Notes under the pieces: generated by a model
Told to the model about the DNA's origin: nothing
Seen by the model: the letters and a program-made list of their open reading frames with translations, nothing else
The model's database searches: none
NCBI GenBank assembly: GCA_014529385.2
Contig: CM043950.1
Coordinates: forward strand, 75,587,935 to 75,651,934
Origin: Adiantum capillus-veneris
Taxonomy: Eukaryota; Streptophyta; Polypodiopsida; Polypodiales; Pteridaceae
Length of the DNA stretch: 64,000 bases
Direction of reading: 5' to 3'
Position numbers and translations under genes: made by a program
In this document: positions 10,540 to 22,479 of the stretch, in pieces
How positions within the stretch are numbered: position 1 is the stretch's first letter
Layout: each line of letters begins with the position of its first letter

Positions 10540-13500
10540 ATGGACCTAGGGCCATAGAGTCGCCTCTATGTTAAACCATGTGGTCCTAGGTCCAAAGGGT
10601 GCCAACAAAATGGTTCTACAAGTGTACCTAGGCCACTATATGGTAGTGTGATCACATGTTCCCTTAGGACATTAGAGGACCCTCAAAGAAGTATCCCTTG
10701 AATGGCCTAAATACCCCTTTAGAGCCTCTACACCAACACCATGTGGCATCATGTGGCCTGAAGGCCATAGGGTCCCCTGCATGCTAGTAAGAGCCTCTCT
10801 ATGCTCTACATTGGCATTTTATGGCCCCAAGGCCACAAGGTGGCCATAATGTTTTAAAGAAACTCTTCATGAGGGTTTTCTGGTAACCTATGACCCCAGC
10901 GACATATGGTGCTCTCCATGCAAGTAAAAACCACTATTTGCTCTATATTGAGGAGACCTTGTGGGATGAAGTCCATAGAGTCCCCTCTATGCTAGTAAGA
11001 ACCTCTGTTTACTCGATAATGGCAGCCTGTGGCCTGACGGTCATAGGCTACCCTCTATGCTACTAAGATTCTCTTTGTGCTCTATGCTCTATCGTCTATG
11101 CTCTATCATCTATATTGACTTCCTATGGTCCCAAGACCACAAGATGCCCTCATCGTTTCCAAAAGCACCTCATTGTTTTGCTATGGCCCTAGGGCCATAG
11201 CTCTCTATGCCGATATAAAGCACCATGCTCTATATTAGCTCCGTAAGGCCTGAAGGCCATAGGGTTGGCCTCAAGGGACCCAAGGGTGCTCTGTATGCCA
11301 ATGGAAAATACTATTCGCTCTATATTCAGAAGACCTTGTGAGCTGAAGGCCATAGGAACCCTTCTATGATGGATTTTTGACAACCAATCCCCCTAGGTCA
11401 GGATGTTCTATATCCTAGTAAAAACACTATTTGCTCTAAGACCATAGGGTTCGATATTTACTAGTAAGAACCGATCTATGCTCTATATTGGCACCCTATG
11501 GCCTTCAGGCCATAGGGTCCCCTGTATGCTAGTAATCACCTCTCTATGCTCTACACATCCGATGACCCCAAGGCCACAAGTTGCCCTTTATGTTTTGAAG
11601 AAACCCTTCAGAAGGGTTTTTTGGCAACCTATGGACCCAGGGCCATAGGGTGCTCTCTATGCCATTGAAGAACCCTCATTGTTTTGGTACCCTATGGCCC
11701 CAGGTATAAAGCACTATTTGGTCTCTCTATGCTAGTAAGAACTAATCTTTGTTCTATATTGGCACCCTTTGGCCTGAAGTCCATAGGGTCCGCTTTGTGC
11801 TAGTAAGAACTGATATATTCTCTATATTGGCACCCTAATTCATGCCATAGGGTCCCCTGTATATTAGTAAGAACCTCTCTATGCTCTACACATACTATGA
11901 CCCCAAGGGCACAGTGCCCTCTATGTTTTGAAGAAATTCTTCATGATGGTTTTTTGGAAACCTATTGACCCAGGGCCATAGGGTGCTCTCTATGCTAGTA
12001 AAAACACTATTTGCTCTATATTGAGGAGACTTTGTGGGTTGAAGGCCATAGGTTCCGCTCTATGCTAGTGAGAATCTCTTTTTTCTCTGCGTTGACACCC
12101 TGTGGCCTGAAGGCCATAGGGTTCCTTGTATGCTAGTAAGAAGCTCTCTATGCTCTATGCTCTATATTGACATCCTATGGCCCCAAGCTCTCAACGTGCC
12201 CTCATTGTTTCAAAAAAAACCTCAATGTTATTTTGGCACCCTATGGACACATGTATAAAGCACTATTTGGTCTCTCTATGTTAGTAAGAACCGATCTATG
12301 CTCTATATTGGCACCCTATGGCCTAAAGGCCATAGGGTCCCCCCTATGCTAGTAAGTAATTCTCTATGTTCTACACATCCTATATGTTTTGAAGAAACCC
12401 TTCATGAGGGTTTTTTGGCAACCTATGGACCCAGGGCCATAGGATTCTCTCTATGCCATTGACGAGACCTTGTGGGCTGAAGGCCATAGGGTCCCCTCTA
12501 TGCCAGTAAGAACCTCTGTTTTCTCTACGTTGACACCCTGTGGCCTGAAGGCCATAGGGTTCCCTCTATGATAGTAAGAAGCTCTCTATGCTCTATGCTC
12601 TATATTGACATCCTATGGCCCCCAGGCCACAAGGTGCCCTCATAGTTTTGTAAAAACCCTCATTGTTTTGGCACATTATGCTCCTAGGTATAAAGCACTA
12701 TTTGGTCTCTCTATGCTAGCAAGAACCGATCTATGCTCTATATTGGGACCCTATGGCATTCAGGCCATAGGGTTCTATGTATGCTAGTAAGAACCTCTCT
12801 ATGCTCTACACATCTTATGACCCTAAGGGCACAAGGTGCCTTGTATGTTTTAAAGAAACCCTTCATGAGGGTTTTTTTGGCAACCTATGGACCTAGGGCC
12901 ATAGGGTGCTCTCTATGCCAGTAAAAAACACTATTGCTCTATATTGATGAGACCTTGTGGATTGAAGGCCATAGGATCCCCTCTATGCTAGAACCTTTGT
13001 TTTCTCTATATTGACACCCTGTGGCTTGAGGGCCATAGGGTTCCCTCTATGGTAGTAAGAAGCTCTCTATGCTCTATGCTCTAAATTGACATCCTATGGC
13101 CCCAAGGCCACAAGGTGCCCTCATTGTTTTGACACCTTAAGGCCCCATGTATAAATCACTATTTGGTCTCTCTATGCTAGTAAGAACCGATCTATGCTCC
13201 ATATTGAGACCCTGTGGCCTTCATGCCATAGAGTCCCCTGTATTCTAGTAAGAACCTCTCTATGCTCTACACATCTTATGACCCTAAGGGCACAAGGTGC
13301 CCTGTATGTTTTAAAGAAACCATTCATGACAGTTTTTTGGCAACCTATGGACCCAGGTCCATAGGGTGCGCTCTATGCCAGTAAAAAACACTATTTTCTC
13401 TATATTGAGGAGACCTTGTGGGCTGAAGGCCATAGGGTCCCTTCTATGCTAGTAAGAACCTCTGTTATCTCTATATTGACACCCTGTGTCCTGAAGGCCA

Positions 13501-13600
13501 TAGGGTTCCCTCTATGGTAGTAAGAAGCTCTCTATTCTCTTTGCTCTATGCTCTACATAGAGATCCTATGGCCCGAAGGCCACAAGGTGCCCTCATTGTT
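10540..13600. repeat. GGCCATAG array A with ~460-bp higher-order repeat
   Basis: Dense tandem units of about 70-90 bp, each with 'CTATGGCC(tg)aaGGCCATAGGG' and 'tctatgctagtaagaacc'. Different units follow one another in fixed order. The subunit 'gttttgaagaaacccttcatgagggtttttggcaacctatgg' recurs at about 10846, 11593, 11922, 12373, 12846 and 13308; the last three intervals are about 450-475 bp. No coding potential. The CTATGGCC/GGCCATAG pairs are dyad-symmetric. Confidence 0.8.
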
Positions 13601-15060
13601 TCAGATGGAAAGTAGGGAACCTTGTGACCCTAGGGAACATAGGGAATACTATGGTCCTTGAGATTGTAGATTGTCACCCTATGGCCCTTGGACCACAAGG
13701 TCTTTAGATGGGACAGAGGGCATCCAAGGGCCGGAGGGTGGCCTACGTACATAGAATACACCATGGTGCATATTAACGGGCACCATGGCAGCCCCATGCA
13801 CCTAGGGCTCTAGGTCCATAGGATCTCCAAAAGGAACATAGGGAATCATATGGCCCTTGCGATTGTACATTTCCACCCTATGGCACTTGGGCCATAGGGT
13901 CTTCAGATGGAACGTGGGCACCTTGTGATCCTAGGGAACATAGGGAATCCTATGGACCTTCAGATTGTAGATTGTCACCCTATGGACATTGGGCCACAAG
14001 GTCTCTAGATGGGACGTAGGGCACCCTGTGATCCTATGGATATAGGGCCATAGGATCTCCAAAAAAAACATATGTAACCCTATGGCCCTTGAGATTGTAC
14101 AAATACACCTTATGGCCCTTGGGCCACAAGGTATCAAGATGGAACATAGGGGACCTTTTGATCCTATGGACATAGGTTCCTTATGTTCCTTTTGGAGTTT
14201 CTATGGCGCTAGGGCCATAGGATCTTCAGAAGGAACATAGAGAACCATATGGCCCTTGACATTGTACATTGCCATCCTATGGCCCTTGGGCTACAGTGTC
14301 TCTTGATGGGACATAGGGCACCCTGGGATCCTATGTCCGTAGGGCCATATGTTCATTTTGGAGATTATATGGCCCGAGGACCATAGGATCTCCAAAAGGA
14401 ACATAGGGAACCCTGTGATCCTATGTCCGTAGGGCCATATGTTCATTTTGGAGATCTTATGGCTCGAGGACCATAGGATCTCCAAAAGGAACATAGGAAA
14501 CCCTATGGCCCTTGAGATTGTACATTCCCACACTATAGCCCTTGGGCCACAAGGTCTCCAATAGGTCACCCTTTGATCCTATGGCCCTAGGTTCTTTATG
14601 TTGCTTTTGGAGATTCTATGGCCCTAGTGCCACCCTATCTCCAAAAGGAACATAGGGAACCCTATGGCCCTTGAGATTGTACATTGCCACCCTAAGGCCC
14701 TTGTGCCACAAGGTCTCTAGATTGGACATAGAGCACCATGTGATCCTATGGCCATAGTGCCATATATATGTTTTGGAGATCCTATGGCCCTATGGCCATA
14801 GGATCTTCAATAGGAACATAGGGAACCTTATGACCCTTGAGATTGTACATTGGCACCCTATGGTCAGATGGAACATTGGTCACCCTATAGTACGATGTGA
14901 GACCACCCTTGAGATTGTACATTGGCACCCTATGGCCAGATGGGACATTGGTCACCCTATAGTACAATGTGAGACCACCCTATGGCCTTATGGTCATAGG
15001 GTGCCTTAGGGCCAGATGTTACTCTTTAGTATGAGGTGAAACCCTATGTAGCCACACCCT
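13600..15060. repeat. GGCCATAG array B ('gagattgtacattg' type)
   Basis: Second consensus: 'ggaacatagggaaccctatggcccttgagattgtacattgccaccctatggcccttgggccacaaggtctcc' in ~100-170 bp periods. The anchor gattgta recurs near 13664, 13861, 13963, 14092, 14254, 14514, 14673, 14842 and 14915. It shares the CTATGGCC core with array A but has different spacers. Confidence 0.75.
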
Positions 15061-16560
15061 GTCTTCCCTTCTAAAGATTCGATGTCTAGTTTTATTTTAG
15101 TGACTACAAATAAATTTAAAGAAACTATATTACACCATATCTTACAAACACATATAGTGTACACTTTCTTTCCCACCTTTTTGCCTCTTTTTTCTTCCCA
15201 TCCTCCTGCAACTGAACCCTAATCCATCCTCATACAACAGCGCGCTCTACTCGTCCTCTTACAACGTGTGCCCAACTCTCCACAACCCAATTACAGGTAT
15301 CCATAGTTTCAGCATTTTCTGTAGTTATTGTCTTTTGTATTTGCAGGTTTATAATTTTTTTTTGTAATTAGAGATTTTTGCAGTTAGAGTTTTACAAGTT
15401 TACAGTATTAGGTCACTTATGAGGAGTTTTCTGTTTTACAGATTTAGGTCCCTAATAAGAGTTTTTCGTTTACAGATTTAGGTCCCTTATTAGTGTCTTC
15501 TGTTTTATATTTTTAGGTCTCTAATAAAAGTATTATGTATTACAGTTTTAGATCTCTAATTACAGATTTTTCTGTTTTTTTGTTTATTGTTTTAGAGAGA
15601 GGTGATTCACAACTTAGCTAAAATGTAATTAGATTAAGAACAGTTAAAACCGAATTAAGCAAAAAGATTAGGGTTTCAACAGGTTACCTCTGAGTAAATT
15701 TGTGTTTGATGAAAATCGGCTGCAGCACTAGCAAGCAGTCACATAGGTGTGTTGAGGCCGGGACGATGATGGTAACAGATCTGTGTTTGGGAGGTCACGA
15801 CAGCAGTCCTTCTGTTGAAGGTTGTGGCGATGGCTTCGCGTAGATCTGTGTGCGCATCGCAACGATGGTGTAGAACTGTATGCGTAGGGAGAGAGGGAGA
15901 GAGAGACAGAGAAAGACAAGCTCTGTGTAGGTTTCGAGCAAGAAACGAGAGAGAAAGAGAGTGACAGCAGGGAAAATTTGTGGTAGAGAGAGAAAGAGAG
16001 AGATAAGGTTAGTTAGGTTAGGTTAGAAATTCAAAATTCGAATTTTGAATGTAGGGGCTGCTCTCACGGGTTTGCAGTCGAGATTACTAGAGTTCTAGGC
16101 TTTGTGCGAAAATGAGACATAGATCGTCGGCTCCGAAATTGAAAGAGCTTTAAAAAAAAAAAAAGTATGGAAAAAAAAAGTTGGAGCAAGGCTTTGTCAA
16201 TGTCCATATCTTTGTAGTACGATTGGAACGACACCCATGAAGCAAAATTTGACTCCATAATCAAAATCTGCATAGTAAAAAATACACTAAAAATAGCTAA
16301 ATTTAAAAAAAATTATCCCGAAATTGTATATGAAAACCCATTATGACAAAGTTTCTCATAGCGTAATTTTTTTAAAAATTATTTTTTAATTAATTTTTAA
16401 TTGTTTTTTTTAATTATTTTTTTAATTTATGCCACTTGCGGATATCCCTTGAATGGCCGAAATTATTAGGAAGACACCTCAGCCACCCCTGGGCTCACAC
16501 CATAGGACGGCAATGTTGGAGGTCAAGGATCAAAGCCTGCACTCAGTTCCATTTGAAAAT
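15061..16560. other. Spacer between the arrays; no gene recognised
   Basis: Contains T-rich 'tttaggtccctaataagagttttctgtttacag' direct repeats (15390-15560), a GA-rich stretch (15890-16010), and a very AT-rich block (16290-16435). It could hold a 5' exon or promoter for the gene at 18190, since that gene begins at a splice acceptor, but I cannot identify one. Confidence 0.4.
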
Positions 16561-18090
16561 CCTATTTCCTAGGGTTTTCTTCTTCTATTTTGTGAGATCC
16601 TTGTGGCCCTACGGTGGCAATGTGAAAGATTGTGGACCTAGGGCCATAGGGTGGCAATGTATAAGCTCAAGAGCCATAAGTTGCCCTATATTCCATTTGG
16701 AAATCCTATGGACCTAGGGTTTAGGGGCGACAATGGATAAGCTCCAATACATAGCCCTATGTTCCAGTTGGAGATCCTATGGCCCTAGGTCCACGACAAT
16801 GTATAAGCTCAAGAGCCATACGTTGCCCTACTTTCTAGTTGGAGATCCTATGGCCCTAGGGTCATGGGGTGGAAATATGTAAGCTCAAGGGCCATAGGGT
16901 GCCACATGTCCCATATGGAGATCCTACGGCCCTAGGGCCATGGGATAGCAATGTATAAGCTCGATGGCCATACATTGCCTATGTTCCATTCGGAAATCCT
17001 ATGGCCCTAGGGCCATGGGGTGGAAATGTATAAGCTCAAGGGCCATACATTGCCTATGTTCCATTTGGAAATCCTATGGCCATTAGGAAAAGTTTGGACT
17101 TAAAAATGGGCCTTGTAAGAATTGTTGATGTGGCATAGCTTTCAAAAAGTGGGGATCGGTAATTTTTTTGCAAATAAGATCCAAAATTGTCGGAGGTTGG
17201 ACATTTAGAATCTACTCTTCAAGTGCTATCTATTGATATATAGCATGCATGTATCGGACATTGCCTTCATGTAGATCTAGAAAAAGGTGATTTTAGATAA
17301 CTGTAATGGTAACAAAACCTGGCTGATTGAAAAAAAATGGCATAACTTTCATAGAATTCATCCAAAATTTTCGGACCTTGGCTCTCTAGAATCGATTTTT
17401 CAATAACTTTCCAATGATGGGTCATATCATGGGGTTCTAAGCAATATTTAGAGGGGTCTACCGGGTTGCTTTCTTTTGTACAATTTGATGATGTGGAACT
17501 CTTAAAAGGCCCAAAAATGAGTTCAAAATTTTCCTAATGCCTAGGGTAATGGGGTGGCAATGTATAAGCTCAAGGTCCATAGGGTGCCACATGTCCTACA
17601 TAGAGATCCTATGGCCCTAGGGCCATGGGGCTGCATTGATATCTTGGCCACCCTTGAACCCGCACCCTTGAGCTTAAGGGCCTTAGGTTCTCTTATGTTT
17701 TATTTGGAGATCTTATGGCCCTAGGGTCATGGGGTTCCATAGGATGTACATATACTTGACATGAAACTCCCTATGGACCTAAGGCCATAGGATGTATATA
17801 TACTTGACATGAAACTCCGTGAGGTGATCTTGAGGACAACCCTATGGCCTTCAGACCTTAGTGAGCTAATATAGAGAAAATATGCTTTATACCGGCATAG
17901 AGAGCTATGGCCCTGGGGCCATAGCAAAACAATGAGGGTTTTTTGGAAACAATGAGGGCGCCTCGTTGTCTAGGGGCCATAGGGAGTCAATATAGATCAT
18001 AGAGCATAGACGATAGAGCATAGATCACAAAGAGATTCTTAGTAGCATAGAGGGAACCCTATGACCTTTAGGCCACAAGGTGCTTCTCAT
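16560..18090. repeat. GGCCATAG array C ('aatgtataagctcaa' type), split by a MITE
   Basis: Units of about 75-85 bp with 'CTATGGCCCTAGGGCCATGG' and 'ggtggcaatgtataagctcaagggccata'. The anchor aatgtataagctc recurs near 16657, 16733, 16797, 16868, 16950 and 17025 and again at 17559. The array is interrupted by a foldback insertion at 17082-17538, and its last part (17700-18060) returns to array-A-like units in the opposite orientation. Confidence 0.75.
17082..17538. mobile_element. Foldback MITE, ATTAGG termini, inserted in array C
   Basis: 457 bp with inverted ends ATTAGGAAAAGTTTGGAC / its counterpart ATTAGGAAAATTTTGAAC, and 'atgggcctt' continuing the inverted repeat. Flanks are GCC at 17079-17081 and 17539-17541, and removing the insert plus one GCC restores an ordinary array unit (CTATGG-CC-TAGGG). 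A 3-bp duplication would fit PIF/Harbinger or CACTA-type enzymes but the superfamily is not established. Related to 43069-43519. Confidence 0.65.
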
Positions 18091-18189
18091 GAAACACCCA
18101 CATACATACTTGTTATGCTTTATGCTACGTAAATCAATATACTCTGCAAGCGGTTTGTTTAACAATTATTCTTGCAAATCTTCTTACAG

Positions 18190-21100
18190 GTATGGCTAAT
18201 TTCAATCATGGTGATAGTGTGTGCATTTTTGTAGCGACACAAAAGGTTGCCATTGGGACTGTATTTGAAATAAATCCAAGTGCATATTGTTCTGGCATGC
18301 TTATTGGGGAAGGCAATGTATCGATGTCAGTTGATTTGTGTTTTGAAAAGAAAGCACTCATCCCTTTTCCAAAAATGGATGCATTGACAGTGGGAGATGC
18401 TTTTCATAGTATTGTGAAATGGTGTAGGGGGTTGTTGCAACATATAAATGTGATGCAATACAAAGGGGATTCTATGCATGAGGCTGACAAAGCAGAAGGA
18501 GAATTGGATGCACAATGTAATGGAATGAGCTACAGAGAGGTTTGGAAGGATAAGAGGGTTCAACTTTGGGATGAAAGCAAAACACATGTAGTAGCTGAAG
18601 GGTTTGTCATGTATGTGTGTCCGTTTGACTCTGTAAACTTTGGTGAGCTAGGTGAAGATAACATTGGTATTGGTATTGAAACATCCTATGCAGATGAGGC
18701 TACTATTTTTGTAGAAGCTAGTGTATGCAGCATTAATCTAGTTTGTTGGCCTATCAAGAGAGTGACAACTATGGATGGAAAAAAATTGTTGTGCCATGAG
18801 GATCTACATGTTATGCATGAGTTACAAGACACATGCATTGAATCAGCTTATTTGGTAGAGCCTATTTCAAAAAAGCGGAAATATTGCTTTGTAAATAGGA
18901 AGCCAAAAATGTCAGTGAAAGCTTCTAAGAGATCCAATCAAGCATCTCTAGCATCTGTCCAGATTGTTTCAACCATAGATTGTTGTTCCAAAAGGTGTTG
19001 TCAATATGCCAATCGCGATAAGGTCATGGCTATGCGCAATGAATTTTGGGGACAGAGTTTGCAAAATAGAACAAACTATGTGTATGATACAATGTTGACT
19101 GCATAGCGTGAGAACAAAACAGCTACAAAGACATGCTATGTGTTTTCTTTTAATGGCAGTGAGGTTTGCAGTAGAGCTTGGTACGAAATTCATGGCATTC
19201 CAGAAAATTCATTTTATCGTTACCATGAACATTTTGAGAATGGGGTTAGACGCTCAGTGCATGGTAATGATTGTGTCATGAGAAAAGGAAGAGACCATAC
19301 AGAAATGGGAAGGTCATTGATGCACTCTTTTGTTGATGAAAACTCGGAGAGAGTGCCACATAAGAGTAGAACCATGGAAGATGGTACTAGGGAAAGTTTC
19401 TTGCAATACCAAACACGTACACGCAGGTAGACATTTTACGTTATGTCAAAACACTTGATAGTATGAGTCTCAAGCCAATGTCTAGCACGACATTCAATAG
19501 GGTCGGGAATACAAAGTTTGCTAATGTAACATTGTCAAAAACAAGTGAGTTCTCCAAATGTGTTGTGTGTAGTCGGATAAAGTCTCAACTAGAGTCAACA
19601 AAGGATGACGAGATGATTGCACGTTCGAAGGATGAACGTCGAATTCACATGTTGCAACAAAAAAGTTGTAGGAATGTGTACTACACGTGGCGTAAGTTCT
19701 CCCAGTTGCAAAAGGATAAGTATTTATGCATTATACATGATAAAATGGATCAGAAAAAGACAGCAATAACTAGGTTGCGTGTGAACTCAAAAGATTATGC
19801 GAATGCATATCAATTGCAAGTATCATTAACAGGTATGATAACACATGGACATGGTCATGGAATGTATGGTCACTTCTCACTTAATGGTCTATGGCGTTCA
19901 GATCCTAATGCTACAATTGGTTCCCTTGCATTATCCTTATAGAATCTGGAAAGAACAGAAAACCATGGACTAGGAGATTTATGCCATGACGGTATGCCAC
20001 ACAGCAATGTAACGTTATTCAATGCATTGAACTCAAGGAGATCTCTAGACCTCCAAAACAAAATGAAGCAAGAGCGTGAGAGGAATGCATCAACAATGAC
20101 ACCACCATTGGCCATCCAAGGATGTAATGAAGAGATTGTACACATGCAATCAACTTCCTCTCAATGTGTTGTGGATACCATATCCACTCCTGTATTTCAA
20201 AAATTTCCTGAGAATCTTTTGCTACAGCTAGATAATTGTGTAGGAGAGAATAAAAATCGATATTTGTTTGCATACTTATCCTTGTTAGTAGCGAAAGGAG
20301 TTTTCAAAACCGTGCATTTGGGATTCTTAATGGTGGGTCATACACATGAGGACATAGATGCAATGTTTAGTAGGTTCTCATAAAGATTGCGAACAGGAAT
20401 GACATTCACTTTTCCACATCTGATAGAACATTTTCAAAAATGTGAAAGCTCAGCTTTAGCACCATTTTTTATGACACAAGTTCCCGACTTTAAATCCTTT
20501 GTGCAAGGGTACATGTGTGACGAACAAGATGCTCTAGTCAAACACTCTAAGCCACTTCAATTTTGTTTCTATATGCAAGGTGAAGTCCCAGTAATGCAGT
20601 ACAAAATTCATCCCAAATCACCCGATTGGATGCCAAAGGAGTCGGGAATTGAGTTGTGGAAAAAAGATGACCAGGGAAAACCAAAATTACCAACAGGCTG
20701 TCCAGATGTGGTACCTATAGCAAACTATGTGAGAGATAGTCCGCTTGTTATTCAAGGGATTAAGTCATATCTTGAATTTTGGAAAAGATTTTCTCTATTA
20801 AAGGGAAAGGACCATGACTCCACAAAATACATGGAGCCTGTTATCACTTATTTGGCAAAACATAATCAATGAGCTTGAACAACCAACCAATAAACACATT
20901 GGTGAATATACAACATTTTGGCCAAAGACTATAGGGAGTCATCGAATGCAAGAGATAGAGGAAGACAGAGATGAGTTTCAAGGATATGAAGAATTGAATG
21001 ATCACTATGTTGGTCCTCAAAGTGCAAGGCCACAAGAGGCCTTTAGGCCTCAAATTGATGTAAGAAAAGGGGATCTTGTTCTTGTGAGACCCGCAGATAC

Positions 21101-21287
21101 TGAATATCCGATATGGCTAGGAGTGGTAGAGTCAAACGTTGATGTAGACAAATCATCTCCTTACTACAAGAAAGTTATGATTCAGTATTGGGCACCAAAA
21201 CATCGAAAACGAAATCCCACAATCCAAGAACAGTATGAGGATTGTTGGAAAAAGAGTTGGTGTTTCGTAGGTCATTTCTCTCTCTAG
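18190..21287 (+). pseudogene. Decayed DUF7869-like transposon gene with DUF8039-like N-terminus
   Basis: Coding sequence starts at the ATG at 18192, two bases after a good splice acceptor (TTCTTACAG, 18181-18189), so an upstream exon is likely. The first frame runs to 19430 with TAG at 19104; a one-base loss near 19406 shifts to a second frame with TAG at 19940 and TAA at 20381; a further shift near 20865 leads to the end at 21287. N-terminus 'KVAIGTVFEIN' through 'TVGDAFHSIVKW' resembles the DUF8039 domain of plant transposon proteins. The core 'LQLDNCVGENKNRY' (from 20225) and 'GFLMVGHTHEDIDAMFSRFS' (from 20322) is the hallmark of the DUF7869 family, with acidic residues placed as in an RNase H-like nuclease. 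The last domain 'KGDLVLVRPADTEYPIWLGVV' looks like a small chromatin-reader or SH3-like barrel. About 1000 residues when intact. Function is inferred to be transposition. Confidence 0.7.
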
Positions 21288-21377
21288 AAAATTTTCTTAA
21301 AATGCCTTTGCACTTATTGAGTACGGTCAAAAGGGCAACTAGATACTTTGAAAAGTAGACCTAACTTTTTAGAAATC

Positions 21378-22077
21378 CTTGAAAACGGTCACTTTTTCAT
21401 TAAATGCGAGTGTCTTTTGGCCAGTGCCGCTCATTCAATGTGGCTTGCGTCATCGTTGAAATGAAAAAAAATCACAAAACTGTCAACTAGTGTCAAAATT
21501 TGAAGATTTTGACATTGCCCGTGTCGGACACACCCAAAAACCTAAAAATCGAATGTCTACTTGCCATTTTCTGTCACTCGAAGAGAGAGAAATTGCCAAA
21601 AAACTTATAAAAGAGGGGTTTTGTTGAATGGCGCACGAGGAGTACTTCAAAATTTTGTAAATGGGCCTCTACGCACTTGCCCTTTTTTGACACCCGGAGA
21701 CGGAGAAATTGCTTAAAAACCTCTAAAAGAGGGTTTTTGCCAAATGGCGTACGAGGGGTACTTCAAAATTTTGTAAATGGGCCTCTGCGTAGAGGCCCAT
21801 CTTTTGAAGTACCCCTCACATGGCATTCAGCAAAAACCCTCTTTTAGAGGTTTTTTGGCAATTTCTCTATCTCTGGGTGTCAAGAAATAGCAAGTAGACA
21901 TTCGCCTTTTTTAGGTTTTTGGGTTTCAGATGCATTGACGGTGTCAAAATCTTCAAATTGTTGACACTAGTTGATTTTTTTTCATTTCAGTGTGATGACG
22001 CAAGCCACATTGAATGAGCAATGTCGACGTCGTGAAAAAGACACTCGCATTTAATAAAAAAGTGATTGTTTTCAAAG
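21378..22077. mobile_element. 700-bp foldback element
   Basis: Left arm (21378-21786) and right arm (21791-22077) are inverted copies meeting at GGGCCTCT-GCGT-AGAGGCCC. Ends are CTTGAAAACGGTCAC and, inverted, CTTTGAAAACAATCAC. The left arm is longer because it contains an internal tandem duplication of about 110 bp ('cctctaaaagagggtttttg..aatggcg..ggggtacttcaaaattttg'). No open frame. No clear target duplication. It lies just 90 bases past the DUF7869-like gene. Confidence 0.75.
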
Positions 22078-22479
22078 ATGATTAGATCATTGAATGCATG
22101 GATGATTACCTTTTTATATTTTTGTTAATAAAAGAATTTTTTTCTATGTAACGATGGCTCTTCTCTCATTGAAAGAGCTCTTTTCTCTCTCTCTACTAAA
22201 AGGTCCTCCAGAGGATATCCGAATCTTTCTAATGTCTACATCACCAACAATATACACCTCATCATCCACACCTCTAGAAGTGAGTATCTAGCGACCCTTG
22301 GAGATACCTCACACAAATTCTTCCAAGTCTTATGGAAATACTTATCATCGCCACAAGGCAACACCTCATTTTACAAGATTATCATCTATCCCTACCAACC
22401 AAAGATGACTATAGTTACCTAATCTTTTTCCACTTTAAGTGAAAAATTCCAAAACTACAACAATATGCTTGATTTGAAG

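Noticed and set aside
10540-15060. CRISPR-like regularly spaced palindromic repeats
   Set aside because: Unit lengths and spacers vary and spacers are themselves repeated, there are no cas genes, and the surroundings are plainly eukaryotic.
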